A stretch of DNA of 64,000 nt from Pelagibius sp037652055 (GTDB taxonomy: Bacteria; Pseudomonadota; Alphaproteobacteria; Kiloniellales; Kiloniellaceae). The position numbers were made by a program, and so were the translations under genes. How positions within the stretch are numbered: position 1 is the first letter of the stretch; each line of letters opens with the position of its first letter. The DNA is taken from assembly GCF_037652055.1 (NCBI RefSeq), contig NZ_JBBKAH010000002.1, positions 124,001-188,000 on the forward strand. Reading direction: 5' to 3'. This document shows positions 1 through 7,573 of the stretch, in pieces. The notes beneath the pieces are model-generated. The model did not search any database. It had not been told where the DNA came from and saw only the letters and a list, made by a program, of their open reading frames with translations.

Positions 1-21
1 TAATTCCCTAAAAATAAAAAA

Positions 22-52
22 ACCGGGCGGCGCCTCCGTTGCGCCGCCCGGT
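22..52 (-). terminator. Rho-independent terminator of ilvE
   Basis: A perfect 12-bp stem (22-33 with 41-52) closes a 7-nt loop. Read on the minus strand it is followed by a run of seven T and a further T-rich stretch (1-21). It sits 26 bp past the ilvE stop codon, so it most likely ends that transcript. Confidence 0.9.
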
Positions 53-77
53 CTTCTTAGGACCGATGTCTGCGGCG

Positions 78-971
78 CTAGGCGGCGCTGGCCGCCGCGT
101 GCTTGCGCACGAGGGCGTCGTAATCGTTCACCAGGTTGCGGGTGATCTCACCCGCCTGAAACGTGTAATTGTCGATCTCGGCCACCGGAGTCACCTCCAC
201 CGCGGTACCCGTTAGGAAAACTTCCTGTGTCTTCCCGAGTTCCTCCGGCTTGATCGCCCGCTCGATCACCTCGTAGCCGCGCCGCTTGGCGAGGTCGATG
301 ACCGTACGGCGGGTGATCCCGTCGAGGAAGCAGTCCGGCGTCGGCGTGTGGATCTTGCCGTCCTGCACCAGGAACACGTTGGCACCGGTCGCCTCCGCGA
401 TCAAGCCGCGGTAATCGAGCATGAGGGCGTCATTGTAGCCCTTGCCCTCGGCCGAATGCTTGGAAAGCGTGCAGATCATGTACAGGCCGGCGGCCTTGGA
501 GCGGCAAGGCGCGGTTTCCGGCGACGGGCGCTTCCAGTCGGCGATGGTCATGCGGATGCCCTTCATACGGGCCTCCGGCGTGAAATAGGCTGGCCACTGC
601 CAGGCGGCGACGGCGACGTGGATCTTCGTCTGCTGGGCGGAGACGGCCATCATCTCGCTGCCGCGCCAGGCGACCGGACGCAGGTAGCCGTCCGAAATGC
701 CGTTGGCCTCCAGCACCGCCATGGCCGCCGCGTCGATCTCCTGGCGGCTGTAGGGCACGTTGAAGCCCAAAAGCTTGCCCGACGCGATCAGACGGTCGTG
801 GTGCTCCTCCATCTTGAAGATGCGCCCGGCGTAGGAACGCTCTCCTTCGAACACACAGGACCCATAGTGCAGGCCGTGGCTCAGCACGTGCAGCTTGGCG
901 TCGCGCCACGGGCGCAGCTCGCCATTGTACCAGATGACGCCGTCGCGGTCGTCGAAGGGAATGATGGACAT
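78..971 (-). CDS. ilvE: Branched-chain amino acid aminotransferase
   Basis: This 297-aa class IV PLP-dependent aminotransferase exchanges amino groups between glutamate and the 2-oxo acids of leucine, isoleucine and valine in the cytosol. The fold is recognisable from the N-terminal HGLHYGSCVFEGER block (residues 32-45), the PLP lysine K159 in a CRSKAAGLY context, and the EATGANVF and FLTGTAVEVTPV blocks near the C-terminus. Length is normal for the family. The gene stands alone, with a strong terminator behind it, and is divergent from a MarR-type regulator. Confidence 0.93.
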   Translation of the reverse strand: MSIIPFDDRDGVIWYNGELRPWRDAKLHVLSHGLHYGSCVFEGERSYAGRIFKMEEHHDRLIASGKLLGFNVPYSRQEIDAAAMAVLEANGISDGYLRPVAWRGSEMMAVSAQQTKIHVAVAAWQWPAYFTPEARMKGIRMTIADWKRPSPETAPCRSKAAGLYMICTLSKHSAEGKGYNDALMLDYRGLIAEATGANVFLVQDGKIHTPTPDCFLDGITRRTVIDLAKRRGYEVIERAIKPEELGKTQEVFLTGTAVEVTPVAEIDNYTFQAGEITRNLVNDYDALVRKHAAASAA

Positions 972-1190
972 GGTCGTTTCGTCCCTAAACCTCAGTTATC
1001 TATCGCCCCCGCCTTAAGCTTCGCCGGAGCCTTATAGATCGTTGCAATGAGCGGCCCAATCCCCCACAAAATGGGGCCACCGTCCGCTCCCCCTATCATC
1101 CCAGGAGAGCCCTGAATTCAGCCCGGAACCTTACGGAATATCCGTCAGCAAGGCTAACCAATCAGAGATTTTTTTCCGTTAATAGTTCCG

Positions 1191-1222
1191 ATTTGATACT
1201 TTCGATCAAATATTGCTATATC
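1191..1222 (+). promoter_or_regulatory. Promoter and palindrome upstream of the MarR gene
   Basis: TTGATA (1193-1198) and TATATC (1217-1222) are separated by 18 bp, a fair sigma-70 pair ending about 30 bp before the ATG at 1253. An inverted repeat ATTTGAT-N7-ATCAAAT (1191-1211) covers the -35 and part of the spacer, where a MarR dimer could block RNA polymerase. Both assignments are pattern-based. A second small palindrome, ACGGA-ATA-TCCGT, lies at 1133-1145. Confidence 0.5.
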
Positions 1223-1252
1223 TATGTAACAAGATTAGGCAGATATGTCAAC

Positions 1253-1825
1253 ATGGCTGACGTAAAAGGTGGTCCCAATCCCCTCTTCCTGCGCGAGGAG
1301 GAATTGCGCCAGGCGATGGAGCTGCTGTTCTTCGCCTACCGCGACTTCACCGGCGAGCCGGACCAGATCCTGGCGGACTACGGCTTCGGGCGCGCCCACC
1401 ACCGGGTCATCTACTTCGTCGGCCGCAATCCCGGCATCACCGTGTCCGAGCTGCTGGCCATCCTGCGCATCACCAAGCAGTCGCTCTCGCGGGTGCTCAG
1501 CCAGCTGGTGCAGGACGGCTTCATCACCCAGCGTCCCGGCCTGCACGACCGCCGCCAGCGCCTCCTGGAACTGACCGACAAGGGCCGCGAGCTGGAGCAC
1601 AAGCTGACGGAGCAGCAGCGCATCCGCATCGCCCGCGCCTACCGCGCCGCCGGCGCCGAGGCGGTAGAGGGTTTCCGCACGGTGCTCATCAACATCATCG
1701 ACGAGGCCGACCGCGCCCGCTTCGAGCGTCCCGAGGCACCGGCCAAGGGGCTTGCCCCGAAAAGCCTGGCGGGCAAGCCGGCGCCAGCCAAGCCGTCGCT
1801 CTCGAAGTCAGCCGTCCGCCGTTGA
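1253..1825 (+). CDS. MarR-family transcriptional regulator (PetP-like)
   Basis: This 190-aa winged-helix DNA-binding protein carries a MarR core: TVSELLAILRITKQSLSRVLSQL is the recognition region and DRRQRLLELTDKG the wing. The ATG at 1253 is preferred; an upstream TTG at 1193 lies inside the predicted -35. The C-terminal 30 residues are rich in Lys, Pro and Ala and probably disordered. The next genes encode an OmpR-type response regulator and a kinase. A MarR/OmpR pair in this order is known from Rhodobacter capsulatus as petP-petR, upstream of petABC. Here the petABC operon is some 37 kb away, so the target is unproven. Confidence 0.85.
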   Translation: MADVKGGPNPLFLREEELRQAMELLFFAYRDFTGEPDQILADYGFGRAHHRVIYFVGRNPGITVSELLAILRITKQSLSRVLSQLVQDGFITQRPGLHDRRQRLLELTDKGRELEHKLTEQQRIRIARAYRAAGAEAVEGFRTVLINIIDEADRARFERPEAPAKGLAPKSLAGKPAPAKPSLSKSAVRR

Positions 1826-1892
1826 GGCAGCGGCGCCAACACGGCCATCTGTCGCTGGCGGGGCCTGTCGGCCCGGCCTATACTCCGGCCCC

Positions 1893-2618
1893 ATGAGCCA
1901 GCCCGCGAGTCAGCCAGCCAGCGATCACGCCGTGGCGGAACAGCCGCACATCCTGGTCATCGACGACGATACGCGCCTGCGCGACCTGCTGCAGCGCTAT
2001 CTCAGCGAGCAGGGCTTCCGCGTCACCACCGCCGCCGACGCCGCCGACGCGCGCGCGAAGCTCACGTCCATCGCCTTTGACCTGCTGGTGCTCGACATCA
2101 TGATGCCCGGCGAGACGGGCCTGCAGCTGACCGAGACGCTGCGCCGCGACAACGCCGTGCCGATCCTGCTACTGACCGCCATGAACGAGACGGAGAACCG
2201 CATCGCCGGATTCGAGTGCGGCGCCGACGACTACCTGCCCAAGCCTTTCGAACCGCGCGAACTGGTGCTGCGCATCAACGCCATCCTGCGCCGCGTGCCG
2301 CCGCCGCCCACGGCGCTGCCGCCGCGCAAGGTGGTGTTCGGCAAGTTCTGCTTCGACCTGGAGCGCGAGGAGCTCACCAAGGCCGGTGCCCTCGTGCGGC
2401 TGACCACGGCCGAGGCCTCGCTGCTCAAGGCACTGGCCCAGCGCGCCGGCGAGCCGATCACCCGCGACGACCTGGGTGAGGAAAGCATGTTCAGCGGCAA
2501 CGCGCGAACCATCGACGTGCAGGTGACGCGGCTGCGCCGCAAGATCGAGGACGACCCCAAGTTCCCCCGCTACCTGCAGACCGTGCGCGGCACCGGCTAC
2601 GTGCTGATGCCCGACTGA
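1893..2618 (+). CDS. OmpR-family response regulator (PetR-like)
   Basis: This is a 241-aa two-domain regulator. The N-terminal receiver has the acidic pair in VIDDD, phosphoacceptor D68 in LVLDIMMPGETG, the switch Thr in LLLTA and the Lys in DYLPKPFEP. The C-terminal winged helix is OmpR/PhoB type, with RTIDVQVTRLRRKIEDDP and YLQTVRGTGYVL. The ATG at 1893 is chosen because the receiver begins about 20 residues later; a longer frame would run into the MarR gene. The adjacent kinase at 2664 is the obvious partner. All key phosphotransfer residues are present, so it should be active. Confidence 0.92.
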   Translation: MSQPASQPASDHAVAEQPHILVIDDDTRLRDLLQRYLSEQGFRVTTAADAADARAKLTSIAFDLLVLDIMMPGETGLQLTETLRRDNAVPILLLTAMNETENRIAGFECGADDYLPKPFEPRELVLRINAILRRVPPPPTALPPRKVVFGKFCFDLEREELTKAGALVRLTTAEASLLKALAQRAGEPITRDDLGEESMFSGNARTIDVQVTRLRRKIEDDPKFPRYLQTVRGTGYVLMPD

Positions 2619-2663
2619 TGCAGTCCTGACGCCCGTGCTCCCTCCCCGACGGTTGCTGTCGCG

Positions 2664-4016
2664 ATGATCACTCCGCCCGATCCGCTCTATCCGCACGGCG
2701 GACCCGGACCGGTCCGCCGCTTCCTGCCACGCTCCCTGCTCGGCCGCTCGCTGCTGATCATCATCACGCCGCTCATCCTCATGCAGGTGATCTCCACCTG
2801 GGTGTTCTACGACCGCCACTACAACACCATCACCAAGCGCCTGGCACAGGGCCTGGCCGGCGACGTCGCCGCGGTAACGACCCTGCTGATGCGCGATCCA
2901 TCGGTCGAGCAGCATCGTGAAGTCTTCAACATCGCGCGCAACACCATGCAGCTGCGGCTCACCCTGCTGGAAGGCAACGAGCTCCCGCAGCTGGCCCGGC
3001 CGCGGGTGCGCACGGTCGTAGAATTGCGGCTGGAGGACGCCCTGCAGGAGCGCCTCGGCCTGCCGTTCGTGATCGATGCCCGCTCGATCGAGGACCGTGT
3101 CGAAATTCTGGTGCAGCTGCCCCAGGGCGTGCTGCGGGTGCTGGTGACCGACGAACGGCTGTTTTCCTCCACCACCTACATCTTCATCTCCTGGACCATC
3201 GGCAGTTCTGTCCTGCTGTTCGGCATCGCCGTCATCTTCATGCGCAACCAGGTAAAGCCGATCCGCCGCCTGGCGCGGGCGGCGGAAAGTTTCGGCAAGG
3301 GTCGGGAGGTGCAGGACTTCAAGCCGGAGGGCGCAACCGAGGTGCGCCAGGCCGCGGCCGCCTTCATCAACATGCGCGACCGCATCCAGCGCCAGATCCA
3401 GCAACGCACCGAGATGCTGGCCGGCGTCAGCCACGACCTGCGCACGCCGCTGACGCGCATGAAGTTGCAGCTGGAGATGCTGACCGACGTGCCCGACGTG
3501 AAATACCTCCAGTCCGATGTTGCCGAGATGGAGCACATGGTCGAGGGCTATCTGGCCTTTGCCCGCGGCGAGGGCCAGGAGACGCCGGCCCCCACCGATC
3601 TGGGCGTGTTGCTGCGCGACGTGGTCGCCCAGATGACACGCGACGGCCGCGCCGTTGACCTGCATGTCGAGCAGGATCTCATCCTGCCGCTGCGCCGCGA
3701 GGGGATGCGGCGCTGCCTGACCAACCTGATCGCAAACGCCCAGCGCCACGGCACCCAGGTGGCGGTGCGCGCCGGCCGGCGCAAGCACGCGGTGGAGGTG
3801 ACCGTCGACGACGACGGCCCGGGCATTCCGCCGGCGCGCCACGAAGATGTCTTCAAGCCCTTCTTCCGCCTCGACCAATCGCGCAATCCGGCGACCGGCG
3901 GCATCGGCCTGGGCCTGACCATCGCGCGGGATGTGGCGCGCAGTCACGGCGGCGACGTGGCTCTGGAGAGCGCGCCCGGCGGCGGCCTGCGCGTGCGGGT
4001 CTGGCTGCCCGTCTGA
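2664..4016 (+). CDS. Sensor histidine kinase, EnvZ-like
   Basis: This 450-aa inner-membrane kinase has two membrane segments (about residues 25-48 and 170-193) flanking a periplasmic sensor region of roughly 120 residues. A HAMP linker follows, then a HisKA domain with H257 in GVSHDLRTPL, and a HATPase_c domain with NLIANAQRHG (N box), DDDGPGIP (G1) and GIGLGLTIARDVARSHGG (G2). It starts 45 bp after the response-regulator stop and is probably cotranscribed. The signal sensed cannot be read from sequence. The trio is unlikely to be a simple osmosensor merely because it resembles EnvZ/OmpR. Confidence 0.92.
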   Translation: MITPPDPLYPHGGPGPVRRFLPRSLLGRSLLIIITPLILMQVISTWVFYDRHYNTITKRLAQGLAGDVAAVTTLLMRDPSVEQHREVFNIARNTMQLRLTLLEGNELPQLARPRVRTVVELRLEDALQERLGLPFVIDARSIEDRVEILVQLPQGVLRVLVTDERLFSSTTYIFISWTIGSSVLLFGIAVIFMRNQVKPIRRLARAAESFGKGREVQDFKPEGATEVRQAAAAFINMRDRIQRQIQQRTEMLAGVSHDLRTPLTRMKLQLEMLTDVPDVKYLQSDVAEMEHMVEGYLAFARGEGQETPAPTDLGVLLRDVVAQMTRDGRAVDLHVEQDLILPLRREGMRRCLTNLIANAQRHGTQVAVRAGRRKHAVEVTVDDDGPGIPPARHEDVFKPFFRLDQSRNPATGGIGLGLTIARDVARSHGGDVALESAPGGGLRVRVWLPV

Positions 4017-4219
4017 GCCGCCCTCCGTCCTTCTCGCACCCGCCCGAGAACTTCACCGGGTGTCGGCACCGCCCCCGTCTCTCGGCTCGGTTGCAGGACC
4101 GCCCCTTCCGGAGGCCGCCGCCCCGGCGGGCGTTTATACAGCCTTAACCCTTGTGCGGCTAAGCTGCGGCGTTCCAGTTTGCGACAAAAATACCGGAAAA
4201 GTAGGTAACGGAGAGGGCA

Positions 4220-5002
4220 ATGGCCGTCACGCATGGGTTGATTTCCGAAGAAGAGGTAGACTCGCAGATCGAGAGCGAGGTGATCGACGAGGCGCGCGAC
4301 CTTGTCAGCAACCTCGAACTGCGCGTCCAGCAGGTCAAGAACGGCGTCCTCAATCCGAAGGAAGCAGCCAAACTGCTTGCCCAGGAGTCGGCCAACCTGC
4401 GCATGAAGGCGCGCGCGGTGAACCTGACCGGTTTCGGGCCGCTGACCCACCGCCTCGACGAGTATCTGAGCGAAATCGACTCCGTCGATGCCAAGCACGC
4501 CGACAACCTGATCGCCTTCGCCGACCGCATCTCCGCGGTCCTGGACGGCGAGAAGGTGACCGTCGAAAAGGTCGCCGAGGTGCTGCGCGAGCTGCCGCAT
4601 CAGAGCACCTTCAATGTCGAAGACGTGACGGTGATGGACAAGGAGGTGACCCTGGTGCTGCCGCAGCGCTCGGCGGCCAAGGTCGTCGGCCGCGAGTTGG
4701 CCGCCTGCGGCTACCGCGTCTCCAACGTGCTGAATCCGATCGAGGCGCTGGAGCTGATCCTCGAGACCAAGCCGGACCTCGTGATCACCGCCCAGGTCAT
4801 GCCGCGCATGAGCGGCGTTGATCTGGCCTGCGCGCTGGCCGCGATGCCGGCGACCAAATCGATTCCCGTTGCGCTGCTGACCAGCCTGAACCCGGACCAT
4901 CCGGACCTACGCGCGTTGCCGATGAACGTCGGCCTGATCCGCCGCGGCGCCCAGTTCGGCGACGACCTCGCCGACGTGCTGCAGCGCTTCAAGATCACCT
5001 GA
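4220..5002 (+). CDS. Degenerate receiver-domain protein of unknown function
   Basis: This is a 260-aa soluble protein. Residues 1-130 are mainly helical and charged and match no family I know. Residues 135-250 have the shape of a response-regulator receiver, with an LVITAQVMPRMSGVDLACAL helix-loop and a LLTS switch strand. The phosphoacceptor Asp is Ala, the N-terminal acidic pair is absent (VTLVLPQRS) and the conserved Lys is Arg (GLIRRG). It therefore should not be phosphorylated in the usual way. It follows the kinase gene after a 203-bp gap and ends at a shared terminator. A scaffold or protein-interaction role is inference. Confidence 0.7.
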   Translation: MAVTHGLISEEEVDSQIESEVIDEARDLVSNLELRVQQVKNGVLNPKEAAKLLAQESANLRMKARAVNLTGFGPLTHRLDEYLSEIDSVDAKHADNLIAFADRISAVLDGEKVTVEKVAEVLRELPHQSTFNVEDVTVMDKEVTLVLPQRSAAKVVGRELAACGYRVSNVLNPIEALELILETKPDLVITAQVMPRMSGVDLACALAAMPATKSIPVALLTSLNPDHPDLRALPMNVGLIRRGAQFGDDLADVLQRFKIT

Positions 5003-5025
5003 TTTGTATCACCTGTGCATTTCGG

Positions 5026-5052
5026 AAGGGCCGCCCCGCAAAGGCGGCCCTT
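5026..5052. terminator. Bidirectional terminator between convergent genes
   Basis: A perfect 10-bp stem (5026-5035 with 5043-5052) with a 7-nt loop lies between the convergent stop codons at 5002 and 5064. The AA/TT ends give short U tracts in both directions, so it can serve both genes. Confidence 0.8.
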
Positions 5053-5063
5053 TCTGATTCGGG

Positions 5064-5435
5064 CTAGTACAGCCGGCCGCCGTTGGGCACCGGCTGGTCG
5101 GCGGTGACCAGCACCACCTCGCCCTCGGCATCGGGAAAGCCGAGCACCAGCACCTCCGACATGAACTTGCCGATCTGGCGCGGCGGAAAATTCACCACCG
5201 CGGCGACCTGCTTGCCGACCAGGTGGCCGGGGTCGTAATGCACGGTGATCTGGGCGGAGGACTTCTTCACGCCGATCTCCTCGCCCAGGTCGACCCACAG
5301 CTTGATCGCCGGGCGGCGCGCTTCGGGGAACGGCTGGGCATCGATGATGGTGCCGACCCGCACATCGACCTTGGCGAAGTCCTCGAAGCTGATCTCGGCG
5401 CTAACGCCGCCTTTGCCGTCCTGCTGTACCGCCAT
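5064..5435 (-). CDS. csaA: CsaA-like tRNA-binding domain protein
   Basis: This 123-aa single-domain OB-fold protein belongs to the Trbp111/CsaA group, homodimers that bind tRNA and have been reported as export-linked chaperones in Bacillus. Diagnostic blocks are FAKVDVRVGTI near the N-terminus, IKLWVDLGEEIGVKKSSAQI in the centre, and VVNFPPRQIGKFMSEVLVLG. The ATG at 5435 is chosen over an upstream TTG at 5462. The gene is monocistronic and converges on the pseudo-receiver gene. The exact physiological role in this organism is unknown. Confidence 0.85.
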   Translation of the reverse strand: MAVQQDGKGGVSAEISFEDFAKVDVRVGTIIDAQPFPEARRPAIKLWVDLGEEIGVKKSSAQITVHYDPGHLVGKQVAAVVNFPPRQIGKFMSEVLVLGFPDAEGEVVLVTADQPVPNGGRLY

Positions 5436-5617
5436 CGCCTGAGACGTCCCCTGCTTCTTCAATCCTGCCGTTAGTCGACGGCGGCGAAACTATCACCGCC
5501 GCGGCGGTGCGGGCAAGGCGGCGAGCCTGTTTCCCCCCAAACCGCCGGCCGTCTTTCCCCCGCGGAACAAATCTTAACTTGTCGTAAAAACGACCGACTG
5601 TCGCTTTTTGACAACTC

Positions 5618-6124
5618 ATGCCTCGTGCTGTAGGGTCCCGTTCCCTGACAACAGCCGGCGCCGATGGCGCCCGGAGGCCCCCGATTACCGTCTCTCGCGA
5701 AGAACTCGATTTCGTTGTCCCGGCGCGCGCGCCACGCACAGCCAATCCGAAGCGCCGCAAGCAACTGGTCGACCGCCGCATGGACGACCTGCGCCGAATT
5801 TTCCTGGCCGGCCTCGATCACCAGATCGGCCTGGCCCACGACCCGGACTATCGCTATCCAAGCCATGTCTTCGTCGAGGAAAACGGCGAGACCGTAAAGC
5901 AGATCACCTACAAGCACCCCGAGCCCTGGTGGTTCGAGGAGAACGGCGCCCTGTTCGTACGGCTGAACTTCGGCGAGCGCACCATGCAGATCCCCGGCAA
6001 GAATCCGGTGATCCGCGTCGGCAAGAAGAGCGACCTGCTCTCCACCCTGGAAGCGCTGCACATCCTGGTCGACAACCGGGAAATGGACGACGTCATAGAG
6101 AAGATGGTGGTGGTCAGCCGCTAA
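5618..6124 (+). CDS. Conserved hypothetical protein
   Basis: This 168-aa protein is predicted to be soluble, with no signal peptide or membrane segment. It has a basic N-terminal 55 residues followed by an ordered region containing DDLRRIFLAGLDHQIGLAHDP, KHPEPWWFEENGALFVRLNFGE and a C-terminal LEALHILVDNREMDDVIEKM helix pair. I do not recognise the family. No clear ribosome-binding site precedes the ATG at 5618, and TTGACA lies just upstream, so the start is uncertain. The next in-frame ATG, at residue 59, would cut the ordered part. It converges on ectR. Confidence 0.65.
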   Translation: MPRAVGSRSLTTAGADGARRPPITVSREELDFVVPARAPRTANPKRRKQLVDRRMDDLRRIFLAGLDHQIGLAHDPDYRYPSHVFVEENGETVKQITYKHPEPWWFEENGALFVRLNFGERTMQIPGKNPVIRVGKKSDLLSTLEALHILVDNREMDDVIEKMVVVSR

Positions 6125-6148
6125 GGGGGCGCCCGAGTGCGGCCCCCT

Positions 6149-6631
6149 TCAGTGCTGCTCACGGTCTATGGCGCCGACGTCGAGCACCGGCGCGGCGTCG
6201 ATCGTCTCGGCATCCAGCAGCGCGGCGACGCGCTCCAGTCCGGCGACCAGCATGGCCTGCTCCCACGAGGCCAGATTCTCGAAGCGATCCCTGAACTTCT
6301 CCTGCAGGCCATCCGGTGCGGCCGCCAGCTTCTCGCGGCCCTCCTCGGTCAGCGACAGCCACACCTGGCGGCGGTCGGAGTCGCCGCGCTGACGGTGCAC
6401 CAGTCCGCGCGCTTCCAGCTTGTGCAGCAGGCTGGTGGTGGTCGCCTGGGTAATGCCCATGTGGGCGGCGATCTGGCCTGCGGTGGTTTCGCCGTGCTCG
6501 TCGAGCACCTGCAGCAGAAGCAGCTGCGAGGCCGTCAGCCCGGTGTCCCGCGCCAGCTTGCGCGCATAGTTCTCCGTCGCGCGCAGGATTTGCCGCATCG
6601 CCGACAGGGCCTGCTGGGAGCGCCGCTGCAT
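6149..6631 (-). CDS. ectR: MarR-family regulator, EctR type
   Basis: This 160-aa winged-helix regulator is encoded divergently from ectA. The DNA-binding region is TAGQIAAHMGITQATTTSLLHKLEARGLV and the wing HRQRGDSDRRQVWLSLTEEG. EctR1 of Methylomicrobium alcaliphilum is a MarR-type repressor in the same position beside ectABC-ask, which supports the name. The ATG at 6631 is selected over upstream in-frame starts because GGGAAG precedes it at good spacing and the protein then has standard length. It probably represses the ect operon at low salinity and may regulate itself. Confidence 0.85.
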   Translation of the reverse strand: MQRRSQQALSAMRQILRATENYARKLARDTGLTASQLLLLQVLDEHGETTAGQIAAHMGITQATTTSLLHKLEARGLVHRQRGDSDRRQVWLSLTEEGREKLAAAPDGLQEKFRDRFENLASWEQAMLVAGLERVAALLDAETIDAAPVLDVGAIDREQH

Positions 6632-6940
6632 GTCGTCTTCCCTGTCCTCCCGCCGATCCTTCGAGAATCGAGCCTTCCGTGGCCGGATTCTAGGGTGCGC
6701 ATTCAAGCCCGCCAACCATCCATTTAGTTCACCTAACGAAAGAGAATTTCCTCTCACTTCAAAAACCCTTTTTGCCTAAAATTTCCTTCGATTCCACCAT
6801 CTTGGAGAATCCGCGTGGTTTTCAAGGAAGATACTGGGCATGGGGTCAGAGGTGCCGGAACTTCATGGGCCCTTAACGGTTGACAATTTAGTTTGACGTA
6901 CAAATTATTCGGACCTCTTCAACACCTGGAGATGCACGAG
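6632..6940. promoter_or_regulatory. ectR-ectA divergent control region (309 bp)
   Basis: No gene is seen here. The ectA side has TTGACA (6880-6885), a 17-bp spacer and AATTAT (6903-6908), a strong -35 with a fair -10, placing the start near 6915. The ectR side has a near-palindrome TTAGTTCACCTAA (6724-6736; 10 of 13 positions symmetrical), typical of MarR operators. A weaker related sequence, TTAGTTTGACGTA (6889-6901), sits between the ectA -35 and -10. GGAG (6928-6931) is the ribosome-binding site for the ATG at 6941. Confidence 0.6.
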
Positions 6941-7504
6941 ATGCAGTTAGAGAAAGCCATCGACGCGACCCGCGCCGGGACGGATGCCGAAGAGCGCCAG
7001 GCCCTGCGCTTCCGCAAGCCGCGCAAGGCCGACGGCGCCGCCGTGTGGGCGCTGATTCAGAGCATTGACGCGCTCGACGACAACTCGATGTATTGCAACC
7101 TGCTGCAGTGCTCGCACTTTGCCAGCACCTGCGCCCTCGCCGAATTGGATGGCGAGGCGGTCGGCTGGATCTCCGGCTATCTGCCGCCCGACAAGCCCGA
7201 CACCCTTTTTGTCTGGCAGGTCGCGGTGCACCCCGATGCCCGCGGGCGCGGCGTTGCCAAGCGGCTGATCCACGAACTGCTGCGGCGCCCGGATTGCCGC
7301 AAGGTCCGCCACATCCACAGCACCATCACGCGCGATAACGCGGCGTCCTGGGCGCTGTTCCGTGCCATCGCCGACGACCTGGACGCGCCGATCTCGGACG
7401 ACCCCCACTTCGAGCGCGAGACCCACTTCGACGGCCAGCACGACACCGAGCATCTCGTTGAGATCGGTCCGATCGACCGGGTCGGCCTGCGCCGCGTCGC
7501 CTGA
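6941..7504 (+). CDS. ectA: L-2,4-diaminobutyrate N-acetyltransferase
   Basis: EctA is a GNAT-fold enzyme that acetylates L-2,4-diaminobutyrate with acetyl-CoA, the second step of ectoine synthesis. The acetyl-CoA site is WQVAVHPDARGRGVAKRLIHELL, and the family signature LIQSIDALDDNSMYCNLLQCSHFASTC is present near the N-terminus. The ATG at 6941 gives 187 aa and has GGAG nine bases upstream; ATG 6932 is an alternative, and a TTG at 6893 falls inside the promoter. It is the first gene of ectABCD-ask. Confidence 0.95.
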   Translation: MQLEKAIDATRAGTDAEERQALRFRKPRKADGAAVWALIQSIDALDDNSMYCNLLQCSHFASTCALAELDGEAVGWISGYLPPDKPDTLFVWQVAVHPDARGRGVAKRLIHELLRRPDCRKVRHIHSTITRDNAASWALFRAIADDLDAPISDDPHFERETHFDGQHDTEHLVEIGPIDRVGLRRVA

Positions 7505-7573
7505 CGCGCCGCCCGCTCCTCCCCCGCTCCTCCGCCGTGCCGCCTGTTCCGTAACCGACAAAGAGGCCCTTTT

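Noticed and set aside
1193..1252. N-terminal extension of the MarR protein from a TTG start
   Set aside because: The added residues fall on the predicted -35/-10 and bear no similarity to MarR proteins; ATG 1253 is better.
4143..4163. TTAACC-like sequence upstream of the pseudo-receiver gene as a CtrA site
   Set aside because: The second half-site is not at the required 7-bp spacing, so the match is to a half-site only.
6893..6940. Longer EctA beginning at a TTG
   Set aside because: The TTG is between the predicted -35 and -10, and the extra residues are not part of the family.
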